Shown here one piece after another: positions 43,549 through 51,361 of a stretch of 64,000 bases of DNA; position 1 is the first letter of the stretch; the number at the start of each line of letters is the position of its first letter. Location: positions 494,507 through 558,506 of the forward strand of contig NZ_QOHJ01000002.1 of the NCBI RefSeq assembly GCF_003319185.1, in the 5' to 3' direction. Source of the stretch: Blastococcus sp. TF02A-30 (GTDB lineage Bacteria; Actinomycetota; Actinomycetes; Mycobacteriales; Geodermatophilaceae). The position numbers and the translations under genes are program-made. The notes beneath the pieces were generated by a model. The model did not search any database and was not told the DNA's origin. It saw nothing but the letters and a program-made list of their open reading frames with translations.

Positions 43549-44490
43549 TCAGGCGAGGCAGGTGAGGGGGCGGCCGCCGTTGAACGCGACCATGTCCTGG
43601 AGGGCGGCGACGACGTCGATGGGAGCGCCGCGCTCCGCGCCGTCGAGCTCGAGGTAGGCGCGGTGCAGGTTGCCGACGATGCGCTCGGCGTCGGTCAGCT
43701 CGGCGAAGGGGCCGAGATCGGTCTCGCGGGCCGCCTCGATCGGGGTCAGCCCCGCCGCCCGGCCCCGCTCGGCGACGTCGAGGACGAACCGCAGGTAATC
43801 CGCGATGTCGTCGACGAGGCCGGGACCGGAGACAGGGCCGTGGCCGGCGACGATCGTCTCGGCGCCCAGCGGGCGGATGACGGTCTCGAGCACCTCGAGG
43901 GCGCCCGCCACCGAGCCCATGAGCAGGAAGGGGGTCCCGCCGTTGAAGAGCAGGTCGCCGCAGAACAGCACCGACCGCTCGGGGATCCAGACGATGGAGT
44001 CGTTGGTCGTGTGCGCGGGCATCCCGACGTGCCGCACCTCGCACCGCACGTCGTCGGCCCAGAGCGTCACGCCGCTGTCGTAGGTCAGGAACGGCGGCGC
44101 GAGCTCGACGTCGCCCCACTCGACGTCGTCGAACAGGCCGAGGTTGGCCGGCGGGCCGGCGGCCAGGAGCTCCTCGCGGGCCTTGTCGTGGGCGACGATC
44201 GTCGCGCCCGAGAACAGGTAGTTCCCGTACGTGTGGTCGCCGTGGTGGTGGGTGTTCACCAGCGTGCGCACCGGCCGATCGGTGACCCCGTGGATCGCCT
44301 CCAGGTAGGCGCGGGTGCGCCGCTCCGTGGACGTGGCGTCGACGCTGATCACGCCGGTCCGCGTGACCAGGAAGCCGGTGTTGTTGAGGTACCAGCTGCC
44401 GTCCGGTTGCAGGTAGGCGTAGATGCCCTCGCTCACCTCCTCCAGGGTCGCCGGCCCGGGGGAGAACGGGCGGTGGGACGTCGGGTGCAT
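43549..44490 (-). CDS. Metallo-beta-lactamase fold hydrolase
   Basis: 313 residues. Metal-binding motif THHHGDHTYG (HxHxDH) at about residue 80, followed by further ligands His in GMPAHTTNDSIVW and Asp in LFCGDLLFNGG, and a final His in VAGHGPVSG. The ATG at 44490 has GAGGAGA before it; an in-frame start further upstream adds a basic, non-homologous-looking tail. Possibly a lactonase or thioesterase of the island pathway; the substrate is unknown. Confidence 0.88.
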   Translation of the reverse strand: MHPTSHRPFSPGPATLEEVSEGIYAYLQPDGSWYLNNTGFLVTRTGVISVDATSTERRTRAYLEAIHGVTDRPVRTLVNTHHHGDHTYGNYLFSGATIVAHDKAREELLAAGPPANLGLFDDVEWGDVELAPPFLTYDSGVTLWADDVRCEVRHVGMPAHTTNDSIVWIPERSVLFCGDLLFNGGTPFLLMGSVAGALEVLETVIRPLGAETIVAGHGPVSGPGLVDDIADYLRFVLDVAERGRAAGLTPIEAARETDLGPFAELTDAERIVGNLHRAYLELDGAERGAPIDVVAALQDMVAFNGGRPLTCLA

Positions 44491-44588
44491 GGGTTCTCCT
44501 CGGTTCACGGGGCGCGGGAGCGCTCCTTGCGGCGACTGGCGAGTACCGATTCGCGGGCGCTCGATCCGACAGCTCGGCACGGACGGTA

Positions 44589-44686
44589 GTGTGCGCGGTC
44601 ACACCGCGTCGTGGGCGTAGTGCACGACAGATCCGCGGAACGTTGTGCATCAGCCCAACGGGGTTCTGCCCCAAGATCCGTATGGT
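44589..44686 (+). promoter_or_regulatory. Divergent promoter region with two dyads upstream of liv
   Basis: GTGTG-N6-CACAC (44589-44604) and an imperfect dyad GTGCACGAC-N13-GTTGTGCAT (44620-44650) precede a -10-like TATGGT (44681-44686) for the liv operon. The second dyad ends about 30 nt before the -10, an activator position. They are candidates for binding of the PucR-type regulator. Confidence 0.45.
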
Positions 44687-44726
44687 CCAGTGCCATGCGT
44701 CACACCAACCGAGCGAGGCGGATCAC

Positions 44727-45548
44727 ATGACCGCCCCGACCAGCGCTCCGGCGCGCGGGGGCGGTCGGCCCGGCCAGGACGAGCCGATCCTGTCCATCCG
44801 CGACCTGTCCATCACCTTCAGCGGCCTCCGGGCGTTGGACGGCGTCAGCTTCGACGTGCCCGCCGGTGGCGTCACCGCGGTGATCGGCCCGAACGGCGCC
44901 GGCAAGACGACGCTGTTCAACTGCATCAGCGGGATCTACCGCGGCGAGGGCGAGATCCTGCTGTCCGGGGAGTCCCTGCAGGGGGCCTCGCCGCACGCCC
45001 GTGCCGCTCTCGGGATCGCGCGCACCTTCCAGACCCCGACGCTCATCGAGGACGACACGGTCCTGGCCAACGTGATGCTCGGCGGCTTCCCGCACACCCG
45101 GGCCGGGCTGCTCTCGCACATGGTGCTGAGCCGGCGCTCGCGCCGCGAGGAGACCGAGCTGCGTGAGCGCTGCGCGGAGGCGCTGGACCTCATGGGCATC
45201 CTGCCGCTGGCCGGCACCAAGGCCGCCGACCTCCCGCACGGCCTGCGGCGCCGGGTGGAGCTGGCACGGGCGCTGGTCGCCCAGCCGCGTCTCGTCCTGC
45301 TCGACGAGCCGGCCGCCGGCATCAGCCACACCGAGGCGCTGGAGTTCGCCGACCTGCTCACCGAGCTCGCCGAGCGCTCCGGAGCGACCCTGCTCCTCGT
45401 CGAGCACAGCGTCGCCCTCGTGATGCGGGTCGCCCGCCGGATCGCCGTCCTCGACTTCGGCAAGCTCGTCGTCGCCGGCGAGCCGTCGCTCGTGCGGCAG
45501 GACCCCCGGGTGCTGGCCGCCTACCTCGGTGACGAGGACGAGTCGTGA
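44727..45548 (+). CDS. livG: Branched-chain-type ABC importer ATP-binding protein (LivG)
   Basis: 273 residues. Walker A GPNGAGKTT, Walker B LVLLDEPAAGIS, switch His in LLLVEHSVALVM. The signature is LPHGLRRRVELARAL, degenerate relative to LSGGQ but a known form in LivG proteins. ATG at 44727, preceded by an AGCGAGGCG ribosome site. It is the first gene of livGFHMK, each overlapping the next by 4 nt. Confidence 0.92.
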   Translation: MTAPTSAPARGGGRPGQDEPILSIRDLSITFSGLRALDGVSFDVPAGGVTAVIGPNGAGKTTLFNCISGIYRGEGEILLSGESLQGASPHARAALGIARTFQTPTLIEDDTVLANVMLGGFPHTRAGLLSHMVLSRRSRREETELRERCAEALDLMGILPLAGTKAADLPHGLRRRVELARALVAQPRLVLLDEPAAGISHTEALEFADLLTELAERSGATLLLVEHSVALVMRVARRIAVLDFGKLVVAGEPSLVRQDPRVLAAYLGDEDES

Positions 45549-46282
45549 CGCTGCTCGAGATGAGGGGCGTCCGGGCCTCCTACGACGGCGTCCAGGCGCT
45601 GCACGGGATGGACCTCGGCGTAGCCGAGGGGGAGATGGTCGCGCTCCTGGGCGCGAACGGAGCCGGCAAGACGACGACGTTGCGGGCGATCTCCGGAACG
45701 GTCGCGGTCGAGGGCGCCGTCGTCCTCGACGGGCGGGACATCACCGGCTGGCCGGCGCACCGCGTCGCCCGGCTCGCCGTCGGCCACGTACCGGAAGGGC
45801 GCGGGACCTTCGTCGATCTGACCGTGGAGGAGAACCTCACGCTGGGCGTCCTCGCCCGGGGCTCGCGGATGCGCGGCCAGGTCAAGGAGGACCTCGCGGC
45901 GGTCCACGACCTCTTCCCGATCCTGCGCGAGTTCTCCGGTCGGCAGGCCGGCGCGCTCTCGGGCGGTCAGCAGCAGATGCTCGCCATCGCCCGCGCCATC
46001 CTCGGCCGGCCCCGGTTGCTGCTGGTCGACGAACCGTCGCTCGGGCTCGCGCCCATGGTGACCACCGAGATCCTCCGCAGCCTGCGGGTGCTGCAGGCGG
46101 AGTGGCAGCTCGCCGTCCTCCTGGCGGAGCAGAACGCCCGGCGGGCCCTCGCGGTCGTCGACCGCGCCTACGTCCTGGAGTCCGGCCGCGTCGTCGCGGC
46201 CGGCAGTGCAGCAGAACTCAGGGAGAACACCGCCGTGCAGGACGCCTACCTCGGCGCTGAGCAGACCGGGCGGCCGGCATGA
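45545..46282 (+). CDS. livF: Branched-chain-type ABC importer ATP-binding protein (LivF)
   Basis: 245 residues. Walker A GANGAGKTT, signature LSGGQQQMLAIARAI, Walker B LLLVDEPSLGLAP, and the LivF-typical EGRGTFVDLTVEENL. Overlaps livG and livH by 4 nt each. Works as a heterodimer with LivG under the LivHM permeases. Confidence 0.94.
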   Translation: MTLLEMRGVRASYDGVQALHGMDLGVAEGEMVALLGANGAGKTTTLRAISGTVAVEGAVVLDGRDITGWPAHRVARLAVGHVPEGRGTFVDLTVEENLTLGVLARGSRMRGQVKEDLAAVHDLFPILREFSGRQAGALSGGQQQMLAIARAILGRPRLLLVDEPSLGLAPMVTTEILRSLRVLQAEWQLAVLLAEQNARRALAVVDRAYVLESGRVVAAGSAAELRENTAVQDAYLGAEQTGRPA

Positions 46283-47160
46283 CCGAGCTGTGGCAGCAGA
46301 TCCTGTCCGGCCTGGGCAGCGGCTTCATCTACGCCAGCCTGGCCCTGGCGATCTGCCTGGTCTTCCAGGGCACGGGTGCGGTGAACTTCGCCCAGGGCGT
46401 CATGGCGACCGCGTCGGCCTACGTCGCGTGGACGCTGGTCACCCGCGGGATGCCGTTCTGGTTGGCGTTCGTCCTCGCGCTGGTGGCCAGCTTCATCGTG
46501 GGCGCTCTGATCGAGCGGGTCTTCATCCGGCCGGTCGAGGGGTCGAGCCCGCTGGTCATGCTGACCGTCACGGTCGCCCTGCTCATCGGCCTGCAGGCGG
46601 TCGTGGCGCTCATCTGGGGTGACGACCCGCAGCAGCTCGAGAGCCCCTTCGGGGGCGGCAGCGTCGAGGTGCTCGGCGCCCGGCTGACCGCCCAGCAGCT
46701 CGGGGCCGCCGCCGTCGTCCTCGTGACCCTGCTGCTGGCCGGGGCGTTCTTCCGCTTCACGACCCTCGGCCTGCGCATGCGGGCCGCCGCGCAGAACCCG
46801 GCCTCGGCCCGCCTGCTCTCCATCGACGTGGGCCGGATGCTCGCCCTCGGGTGGGGGCTGGCCGCGACGGTCGGCGCCGTCGCCGGCGTCATCTTCGCTC
46901 CGACGCTGGGTGTCTCGCCCGCGATGATGGACAGTTCCCTGCTGCTGGCCCTGGCCGCGGCCACGCTGGGCGGCTTCGAGAGCCGCGTGGGAGCCGTCGT
47001 CGGTGGCCTGGTGCTGGGTGTCGCCGCGAACCTCGCCAGCCGCTACGTGCCCGGCATCGGGTCGGACCTGCAGCTGGTCGTGCCCTTCGCGGTGATCTTC
47101 CTGGTCCTCCTGCTCCGCCCGCAGGGTCTCTTCGGCCGGGCCTCGAGCGTGCGCGCATGA
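46279..47160 (+). CDS. livH: Branched-chain-type ABC permease (LivH)
   Basis: 293 residues with about eight membrane helices. Family features are GSGFIYASLALAICLVFQGTGAVNFAQG at the N-terminus and the loop GLRMRAAAQNPASARLLSIDVGRM (EAA-like) that contacts the ATPases. ATG start overlaps livF by 4 nt. Confidence 0.92.
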   Translation: MTELWQQILSGLGSGFIYASLALAICLVFQGTGAVNFAQGVMATASAYVAWTLVTRGMPFWLAFVLALVASFIVGALIERVFIRPVEGSSPLVMLTVTVALLIGLQAVVALIWGDDPQQLESPFGGGSVEVLGARLTAQQLGAAAVVLVTLLLAGAFFRFTTLGLRMRAAAQNPASARLLSIDVGRMLALGWGLAATVGAVAGVIFAPTLGVSPAMMDSSLLLALAAATLGGFESRVGAVVGGLVLGVAANLASRYVPGIGSDLQLVVPFAVIFLVLLLRPQGLFGRASSVRA

Positions 47161-48260
47161 CCGGCGCACCGACCCGGACCGTCGTCGAACCACCGGCCGA
47201 GAAGGGCAACGAACCCACCGTGTCCATGTCGCACGCACTTCCGCCCGCGCCGCGCGTCGGCCTGCGGACCCTCTCCTGGGGCGCGGCCCTCGTGGTCGTG
47301 CTGCTGCTGGCCGCCCTCGCCCCGGCGAACGTGATCAGCGACTTCCAGTTCTTCCAGCTCAACCGCGTCATCACCTTCGCCATCGCGATTGGCGGCCTCA
47401 ACCTGCTCCTGGGGTGGGCGGGGACCATCTCCGCCGGCCACGGTGCGCTCTTCGGCATCGGCGCCTACACGACCGCCATCCTGGTGGCCGACCACGGCGT
47501 CCCGTGGCCGATCGCAGCGCTCGCTTCCCTGGTGGTCGGGCTGGTCGTCGGAGCCCTGCTGGGACTGCCGGCGCTGCGGCTGGGCGGGATGAACCTCGGG
47601 CTCATCACCCTGGCCATCGCGATGCTCCTGCCGCCGCTGCTCACCCGACTGGACTGGCTCACCGGCGGGCCGTTCGGGAAGACCACCCCCCGGGTGGAGG
47701 CGCCGGAGGGGCTGCCCTTCTCCTCGCCGCAGTGGCTGTTCCTCGTCAACCTCGTGGTGCTGGCGGTCGTCTTCTGGCTGCTCGCCAACATGCTGCGCGG
47801 ACGGATGGGGCGGGCGCTGGATGCTGCGGCCTCGTCACGGGTGATGGCGGCGGCGCACGCGATCCCGACCAACCGGATCACCGTCGCGGTCTTCGCCGTG
47901 AGCGCGGCCGTCGCGGCCCTGGCGGGCGCGCTGTTCCACCTGTCCACGCGCACCTCGACGCCGGACAGCTTCACGTTCCTGCTCTCCATCTCGCTGATCG
48001 CCGGGGCGGTCGTCGGGGGCAGCCGCTCCTTCGTCGGGGCGATCATCGGCGCCGCGTTCGTCGTCTTCGTGCCCGAGAGCCTCGGTGAGTTCGTCGAGCC
48101 CGCGGCCGCCGGTCAGTGGCAGCAGGTCGTCTATGCCGCAGCGCTGCTGCTGGTCATCTACTTCTTCCCCCGCGGCCTGGCCGGACTGGTCCGGCAGGCG
48201 CGCAACCGGCTCGTCCGGCGCAGGTCCATCCACGCACGACCCCAGGAGGCACAGTCATGA
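47157..48260 (+). CDS. livM: Branched-chain-type ABC permease (LivM)
   Basis: 367 residues: an N-terminal soluble stretch of about 40 residues, then about eight helices. GGLNLLLGWAGTISAGHGALFGIGAYTTA is the LivM hallmark; the coupling loop is MGRALDAAASSRVMAAAHAIPTNR. The C-terminus is Arg-rich (RQARNRLVRRRS). ATG overlaps livH by 4 nt. Confidence 0.92.
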   Translation: MTGAPTRTVVEPPAEKGNEPTVSMSHALPPAPRVGLRTLSWGAALVVVLLLAALAPANVISDFQFFQLNRVITFAIAIGGLNLLLGWAGTISAGHGALFGIGAYTTAILVADHGVPWPIAALASLVVGLVVGALLGLPALRLGGMNLGLITLAIAMLLPPLLTRLDWLTGGPFGKTTPRVEAPEGLPFSSPQWLFLVNLVVLAVVFWLLANMLRGRMGRALDAAASSRVMAAAHAIPTNRITVAVFAVSAAVAALAGALFHLSTRTSTPDSFTFLLSISLIAGAVVGGSRSFVGAIIGAAFVVFVPESLGEFVEPAAAGQWQQVVYAAALLLVIYFFPRGLAGLVRQARNRLVRRRSIHARPQEAQS

Positions 48261-49534
48261 GCCGGTCCAAGGCACGCTCGATCTCGTCGACGAAGGGGGT
48301 TGCCGCCATCACTCTCGTGCTCGCGATGTCGGCCACCGCCTGTGGCGGGTCCGACCGCCGGGATGCCGAGAGCGGGGGTGGCGCGCAGGGAGTCACGGAC
48401 GAGGCCATCAAGATCGGCGGCAGTTTCCCGTTCAGCGGCCCGTACGCCACCTTCTCCAACGCGAGCCAGGGCGTGGCTGCCTGCTTCGCCGCGGCGAACG
48501 AGGACGGCGGTGTGAACGGACGCCAGATCGAGTACACCGCCGCGGACGACGCCTACGACCCGGCACGGCTCGCCGCCAACGCTCGGGAGGCCGTCGAGCA
48601 GGAGCAGGTCGCGGCGTTCATGTCCTTCGGTGGCACCAACGTGGCCATCCAGCCCTACATGAACGAGAACCAGGTGCCGCACATCGTCCTGGCCGGCAAC
48701 GCCGAGTTCAGCCGGGTCGAGGAGTTTCCCTTCACGCACGCGTGGTGGCCGGACCTGAGCTGGGAGGCCGAGGCCGTCACCGGTTACGTCGTGGACCACC
48801 CGGAGGAGTTCCCGGACCCGAAGATCGGGCTGATCACCCTGAACAACACGCTGGCCGACAGCCACATCGCCGGCATCGAGGCAGCGCTGGGCGGGGACGC
48901 CGCGACGGTCTTCCCCGAGGCGAACCGGCTCCGGGTCGAGCCGACGCTGGCCGACTGGACCTCGCAGCTCAACCAGTTGCAGGCGGCCGGCGTGAACGTG
49001 CTCTACATGAATCCCGGCACCGCCGGCCAGGCCAACGCGATCAAGTACATCGACCAGATCGACTGGCCGGTCAAGGTGATCCTGTACTCGGGCGGCACCT
49101 CCATCAAGACCAACCTCGAGCCCGCCGGTCTCGCCGCGGCCGAGGGCGTCTACGGGGCGGCCTGGCTCAAGGACCCGTCCGACTCCCGCTGGGCCGACGA
49201 CGAGGGCATGCAGCGTTACCGCGAGGTCATCGAGCAGTACGGCGAGGGTGCCGACGCCGACCTCGCTGTCACGGCGAACGGCTACGGCGCGTGCCAGGCG
49301 GTCCTCGCGACGCTGGAGTCCCTCGGTGACGAGGAGATCACCAGCGACGCGTTCAACGAGGCCTGGATGGCGATCGAGGGCGAGACCAGCGACGTGCTCG
49401 TCGACGGCGCCGACCTGACGGCGGGGGAGAGCGGCCGGCTGGTGCACGAGTACCAGATCCTGCAGTTCGACGGCACCTCGTGGCAGGGCGTCGGTGACCT
49501 GATCGACGTCTACGAGGCCGGCATCGCCGAGTAA
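48257..49534 (+). CDS. livK: ABC substrate-binding lipoprotein (LivK-like)
   Basis: 425 residues. Signal peptide with lipobox MSATACGG, a Ser/Gly linker, and a periplasmic-binding fold of the leucine/amide family (IKIGGSFPFSGPYATFSNASQGV, AFMSFGGTNVAIQPYMNENQVPHIV). Related proteins bind amino acids, amides, urea or aromatic acids; the ligand here is unknown. ATG overlaps livM by 4 nt. It is followed 46 nt later by the cyclase gene. Confidence 0.92.
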   Translation: MSRSKARSISSTKGVAAITLVLAMSATACGGSDRRDAESGGGAQGVTDEAIKIGGSFPFSGPYATFSNASQGVAACFAAANEDGGVNGRQIEYTAADDAYDPARLAANAREAVEQEQVAAFMSFGGTNVAIQPYMNENQVPHIVLAGNAEFSRVEEFPFTHAWWPDLSWEAEAVTGYVVDHPEEFPDPKIGLITLNNTLADSHIAGIEAALGGDAATVFPEANRLRVEPTLADWTSQLNQLQAAGVNVLYMNPGTAGQANAIKYIDQIDWPVKVILYSGGTSIKTNLEPAGLAAAEGVYGAAWLKDPSDSRWADDEGMQRYREVIEQYGEGADADLAVTANGYGACQAVLATLESLGDEEITSDAFNEAWMAIEGETSDVLVDGADLTAGESGRLVHEYQILQFDGTSWQGVGDLIDVYEAGIAE

Positions 49535-49580
49535 CGCTCCACCGCAGCCAGCACCCCAGCAGCAGGAGGAGGACCGGGCG

Positions 49581-50564
49581 ATGACGCCTACGAGTTCGGC
49601 CGCAGGAGAGTTCCGCGGCGCAGAGGTCATCGAGGACTACATCGCCCGGTTCTCCAACTGGGGGCGGTGGGGTGCCGGGGACCAGCGCGGCGCCATGAAC
49701 CACGTCGGGCCGGAGCAGGTGGCCGCGGCGGCGCAGCTGGTGCAGCAGGGGAGGACCATCTCCATGTCGCTGCCCTACGACCTGCACGGGCCGCAGTCGG
49801 GCGGGTTCCGGGCCAACCCGCTGAACATGATGACGGCGACCGGCACCGACCACCTGGCCGGAGCGCAGGATCCGCTGCCCGCGGGCTTCGGGCCGGCGAA
49901 GGGCTTCGGGTTCGCCGACGACGTGCTCGTGATGCCCAATCAGGCGGGAACGCAGTGGGACGCGCTCTCGCACATCTTCTGGCACGGCAAGCTCTACAAC
50001 GGCTTCGACGCCGGAACGGTCACGTCGGCCGGTGCCGGGCGCTGCGGGATCGAGAACTACCGGCAGGACTTCGTCATGCGGGGCGTCCTGCTCGACGTGG
50101 CCCGGCACCTGGGTCGGGACTGCCTGGAGCCGGGGTACGCGATCAGCCCGGACGACCTCGACGCCACCGCGGAGGCGCAGGGCGTCGAGATCCGGCGCGG
50201 GGACGCGGTGATCGTGCGGACGGGGCTGCTGGAGGCGCGTCGCGGAGCGTGGGGCGACTACGCCGGCGGCCCGGCTCCCGGGCTGTCCCTGCACGTGGCG
50301 CCCTGGCTGCACGAGCACGACGTCGCCGCGGTCGCCTCGGACACCTGGGGCTGCGAGGTGCGGCCGAACGAGATCGACCTGTTCCAGCCGTTGCACGTCG
50401 TGGCGCTGGTGCACATGGGGATCCCGTTCGGCGAGATCTGGGACCTGCAGGCGATCGGAGAGGACTGCGCCGCTGACGGCGTCTACGAGTTCCTGCTCTC
50501 GGCCGCCCCGCTGCCCATCACGGGCGGGGCGGGCTCCCCGGTGAACGCCCTCGCGATCAAGTAG
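49581..50564 (+). CDS. Cyclase-family (kynurenine formamidase-like) hydrolase
   Basis: 327 residues of PF04199. The metal-site motif appears as NQAGTQWDALSHIFW, where the usual HxGTHxDxPxH has Gln in place of the second His, as in one subgroup of the family. RGVLLDVARHLG and DAVIVRTGLLEARRG are further family features. Members hydrolyse amides or lactones (formylkynurenine, isatin). ATG after GGAGGAGG. It is the last gene of the liv unit, so the imported compound is probably its substrate or a precursor (inference). Confidence 0.88.
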   Translation: MTPTSSAAGEFRGAEVIEDYIARFSNWGRWGAGDQRGAMNHVGPEQVAAAAQLVQQGRTISMSLPYDLHGPQSGGFRANPLNMMTATGTDHLAGAQDPLPAGFGPAKGFGFADDVLVMPNQAGTQWDALSHIFWHGKLYNGFDAGTVTSAGAGRCGIENYRQDFVMRGVLLDVARHLGRDCLEPGYAISPDDLDATAEAQGVEIRRGDAVIVRTGLLEARRGAWGDYAGGPAPGLSLHVAPWLHEHDVAAVASDTWGCEVRPNEIDLFQPLHVVALVHMGIPFGEIWDLQAIGEDCAADGVYEFLLSAAPLPITGGAGSPVNALAIK

Positions 50565-50590
50565 CCGGAACCCCGTCCTTCCGAGGCGCG

Positions 50591-50626
50591 CGCCGGGGTG
50601 GAGACCGACCGGTCCTCACCCCGGCG
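50591..50626 (+). terminator. Strong hairpin after the cyclase gene
   Basis: A perfect 10-bp stem CGCCGGGGTG/CACCCCGGCG with further partial pairing of GAGACCG/CGGTCCTC inside, 27 nt after the stop. It marks the end of the liv-cyclase transcript. Confidence 0.7.
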
Positions 50627-51040
50627 GGGGGATCCGCCGGTGCACGGGGCGAGGACGTCGAGGATCCATAGGATGCCGAGGCGGCCGGCGACCATCCCGT
50701 ACTGCGGCGCGTAAGCCAACGGGACTGAGCTGCGCGCGGACCGTGCCACCCTCGACGAGCCCCGCCAGTACCCGGTGGTTCCCTGGCCGCTCCCGGCTCA
50801 CGCTCGGCGGCGGACCTGGTTCGGCATCGACGCTGCCGTCGCCGCTACGACACCGACGTCCGCACCGTCGACCCCCCAGCCCGGCCCGAGGCACGCGGCA
50901 GTCTGTCTGCCCGGTTCGCCAGCGTCGCCCCGGCCTGACCGAGCGGACCCGTTCTGATCGTCACCTCGCGGCTGTGCACGGGTGCTGATCCGGGTCATCC
51001 GTCGGGTCGGCCCGTCTGCCTTGGCGAGACCACGCAGATG
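50627..51040. other. Gene-free stretch inside the island's right end
   Basis: No convincing coding region. The short open frames on either strand are Pro/Arg/Ser-rich and resemble no family I know. It could be debris of older genes. The truncated oxidoreductase copy follows at its right edge. Confidence 0.5.
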
Positions 51041-51196
51041 TCAGTCGGTCGACAGCCGGTGGTGGGTGTCGGCGTAGTTGATGCCGGCGGTGGAGACGTC
51101 GTGCAGGGTCTGCCCCGGCCCCACCTCCGGCTCGGGGAGATCGACGACGTCCAGGACCTCGGGCCCGCCGAAGCGGGTGATCCGCACGGCACGCAT
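51041..51196 (-). pseudogene. Truncated 51-codon copy of the oxidoreductase gene
   Basis: Begins MRAVRITRFGGPEVLDVVD and follows the intact gene at 39400-40371 to codon 46 (AGINYADTH), then runs into unrelated sequence and stops (HRLSTD). Only one residue differs before the break (Gln to Arg at position 5). It still has a -10-like TATGGT 7 nt upstream, so it may be transcribed. Confidence 0.85.
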
Positions 51197-51198
51197 GA
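51060..51198. repeat. Right 139-bp direct repeat flanking the island
   Basis: Counterpart of 40235-40373 in the same orientation, 3 mismatches. Similarity stops abruptly at both ends. Confidence 0.9.
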
Positions 51199-51203
51199 GC
51201 TCG

Positions 51204-51209
51204 ACCATA
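51204..51209 (-). promoter_or_regulatory. Candidate -10 of the truncated copy, probably the original promoter of the oxidoreductase
   Basis: TATGGT on the minus strand, 7 nt before the ATG at 51196. It lies outside the repeat, in chromosome-side DNA. Confidence 0.4.
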
Positions 51210-51361
51210 CGGCGGGCGACGTCCGCTGCACCCGGAGCGGTGAGCCCGCCGCGGTCCTCCCATCCGCTCCGCCCGCCCCGAGTGTTCACGTGCCGCCGCT
51301 CGTGCCGTCCGGACGGGACGAGGAACATCGTCCGTGCAGGTCAGCCGGGCACACTGGCGGC

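Larger units (their letters stand above)
40374..51059. mobile_element. Candidate genomic island with catabolic cassette
   Basis: About 10.7 kb between the two direct repeats. It contains a PucR regulator, an FAH-family hydrolase, an MBL-fold hydrolase, a complete Liv-type importer and a cyclase-family hydrolase, and no integrase or transposase. The arrangement fits integration at the 5' end of the oxidoreductase gene, with the repeats as the crossover region. Base composition looks similar to its surroundings by eye. Island status is inference from the repeats and content. Confidence 0.55.

Noticed and set aside
50743..50988. Short open frames in the gene-free part of the island
   Set aside because: No ribosome site, Pro/Arg/Ser-rich, no similarity to known families.
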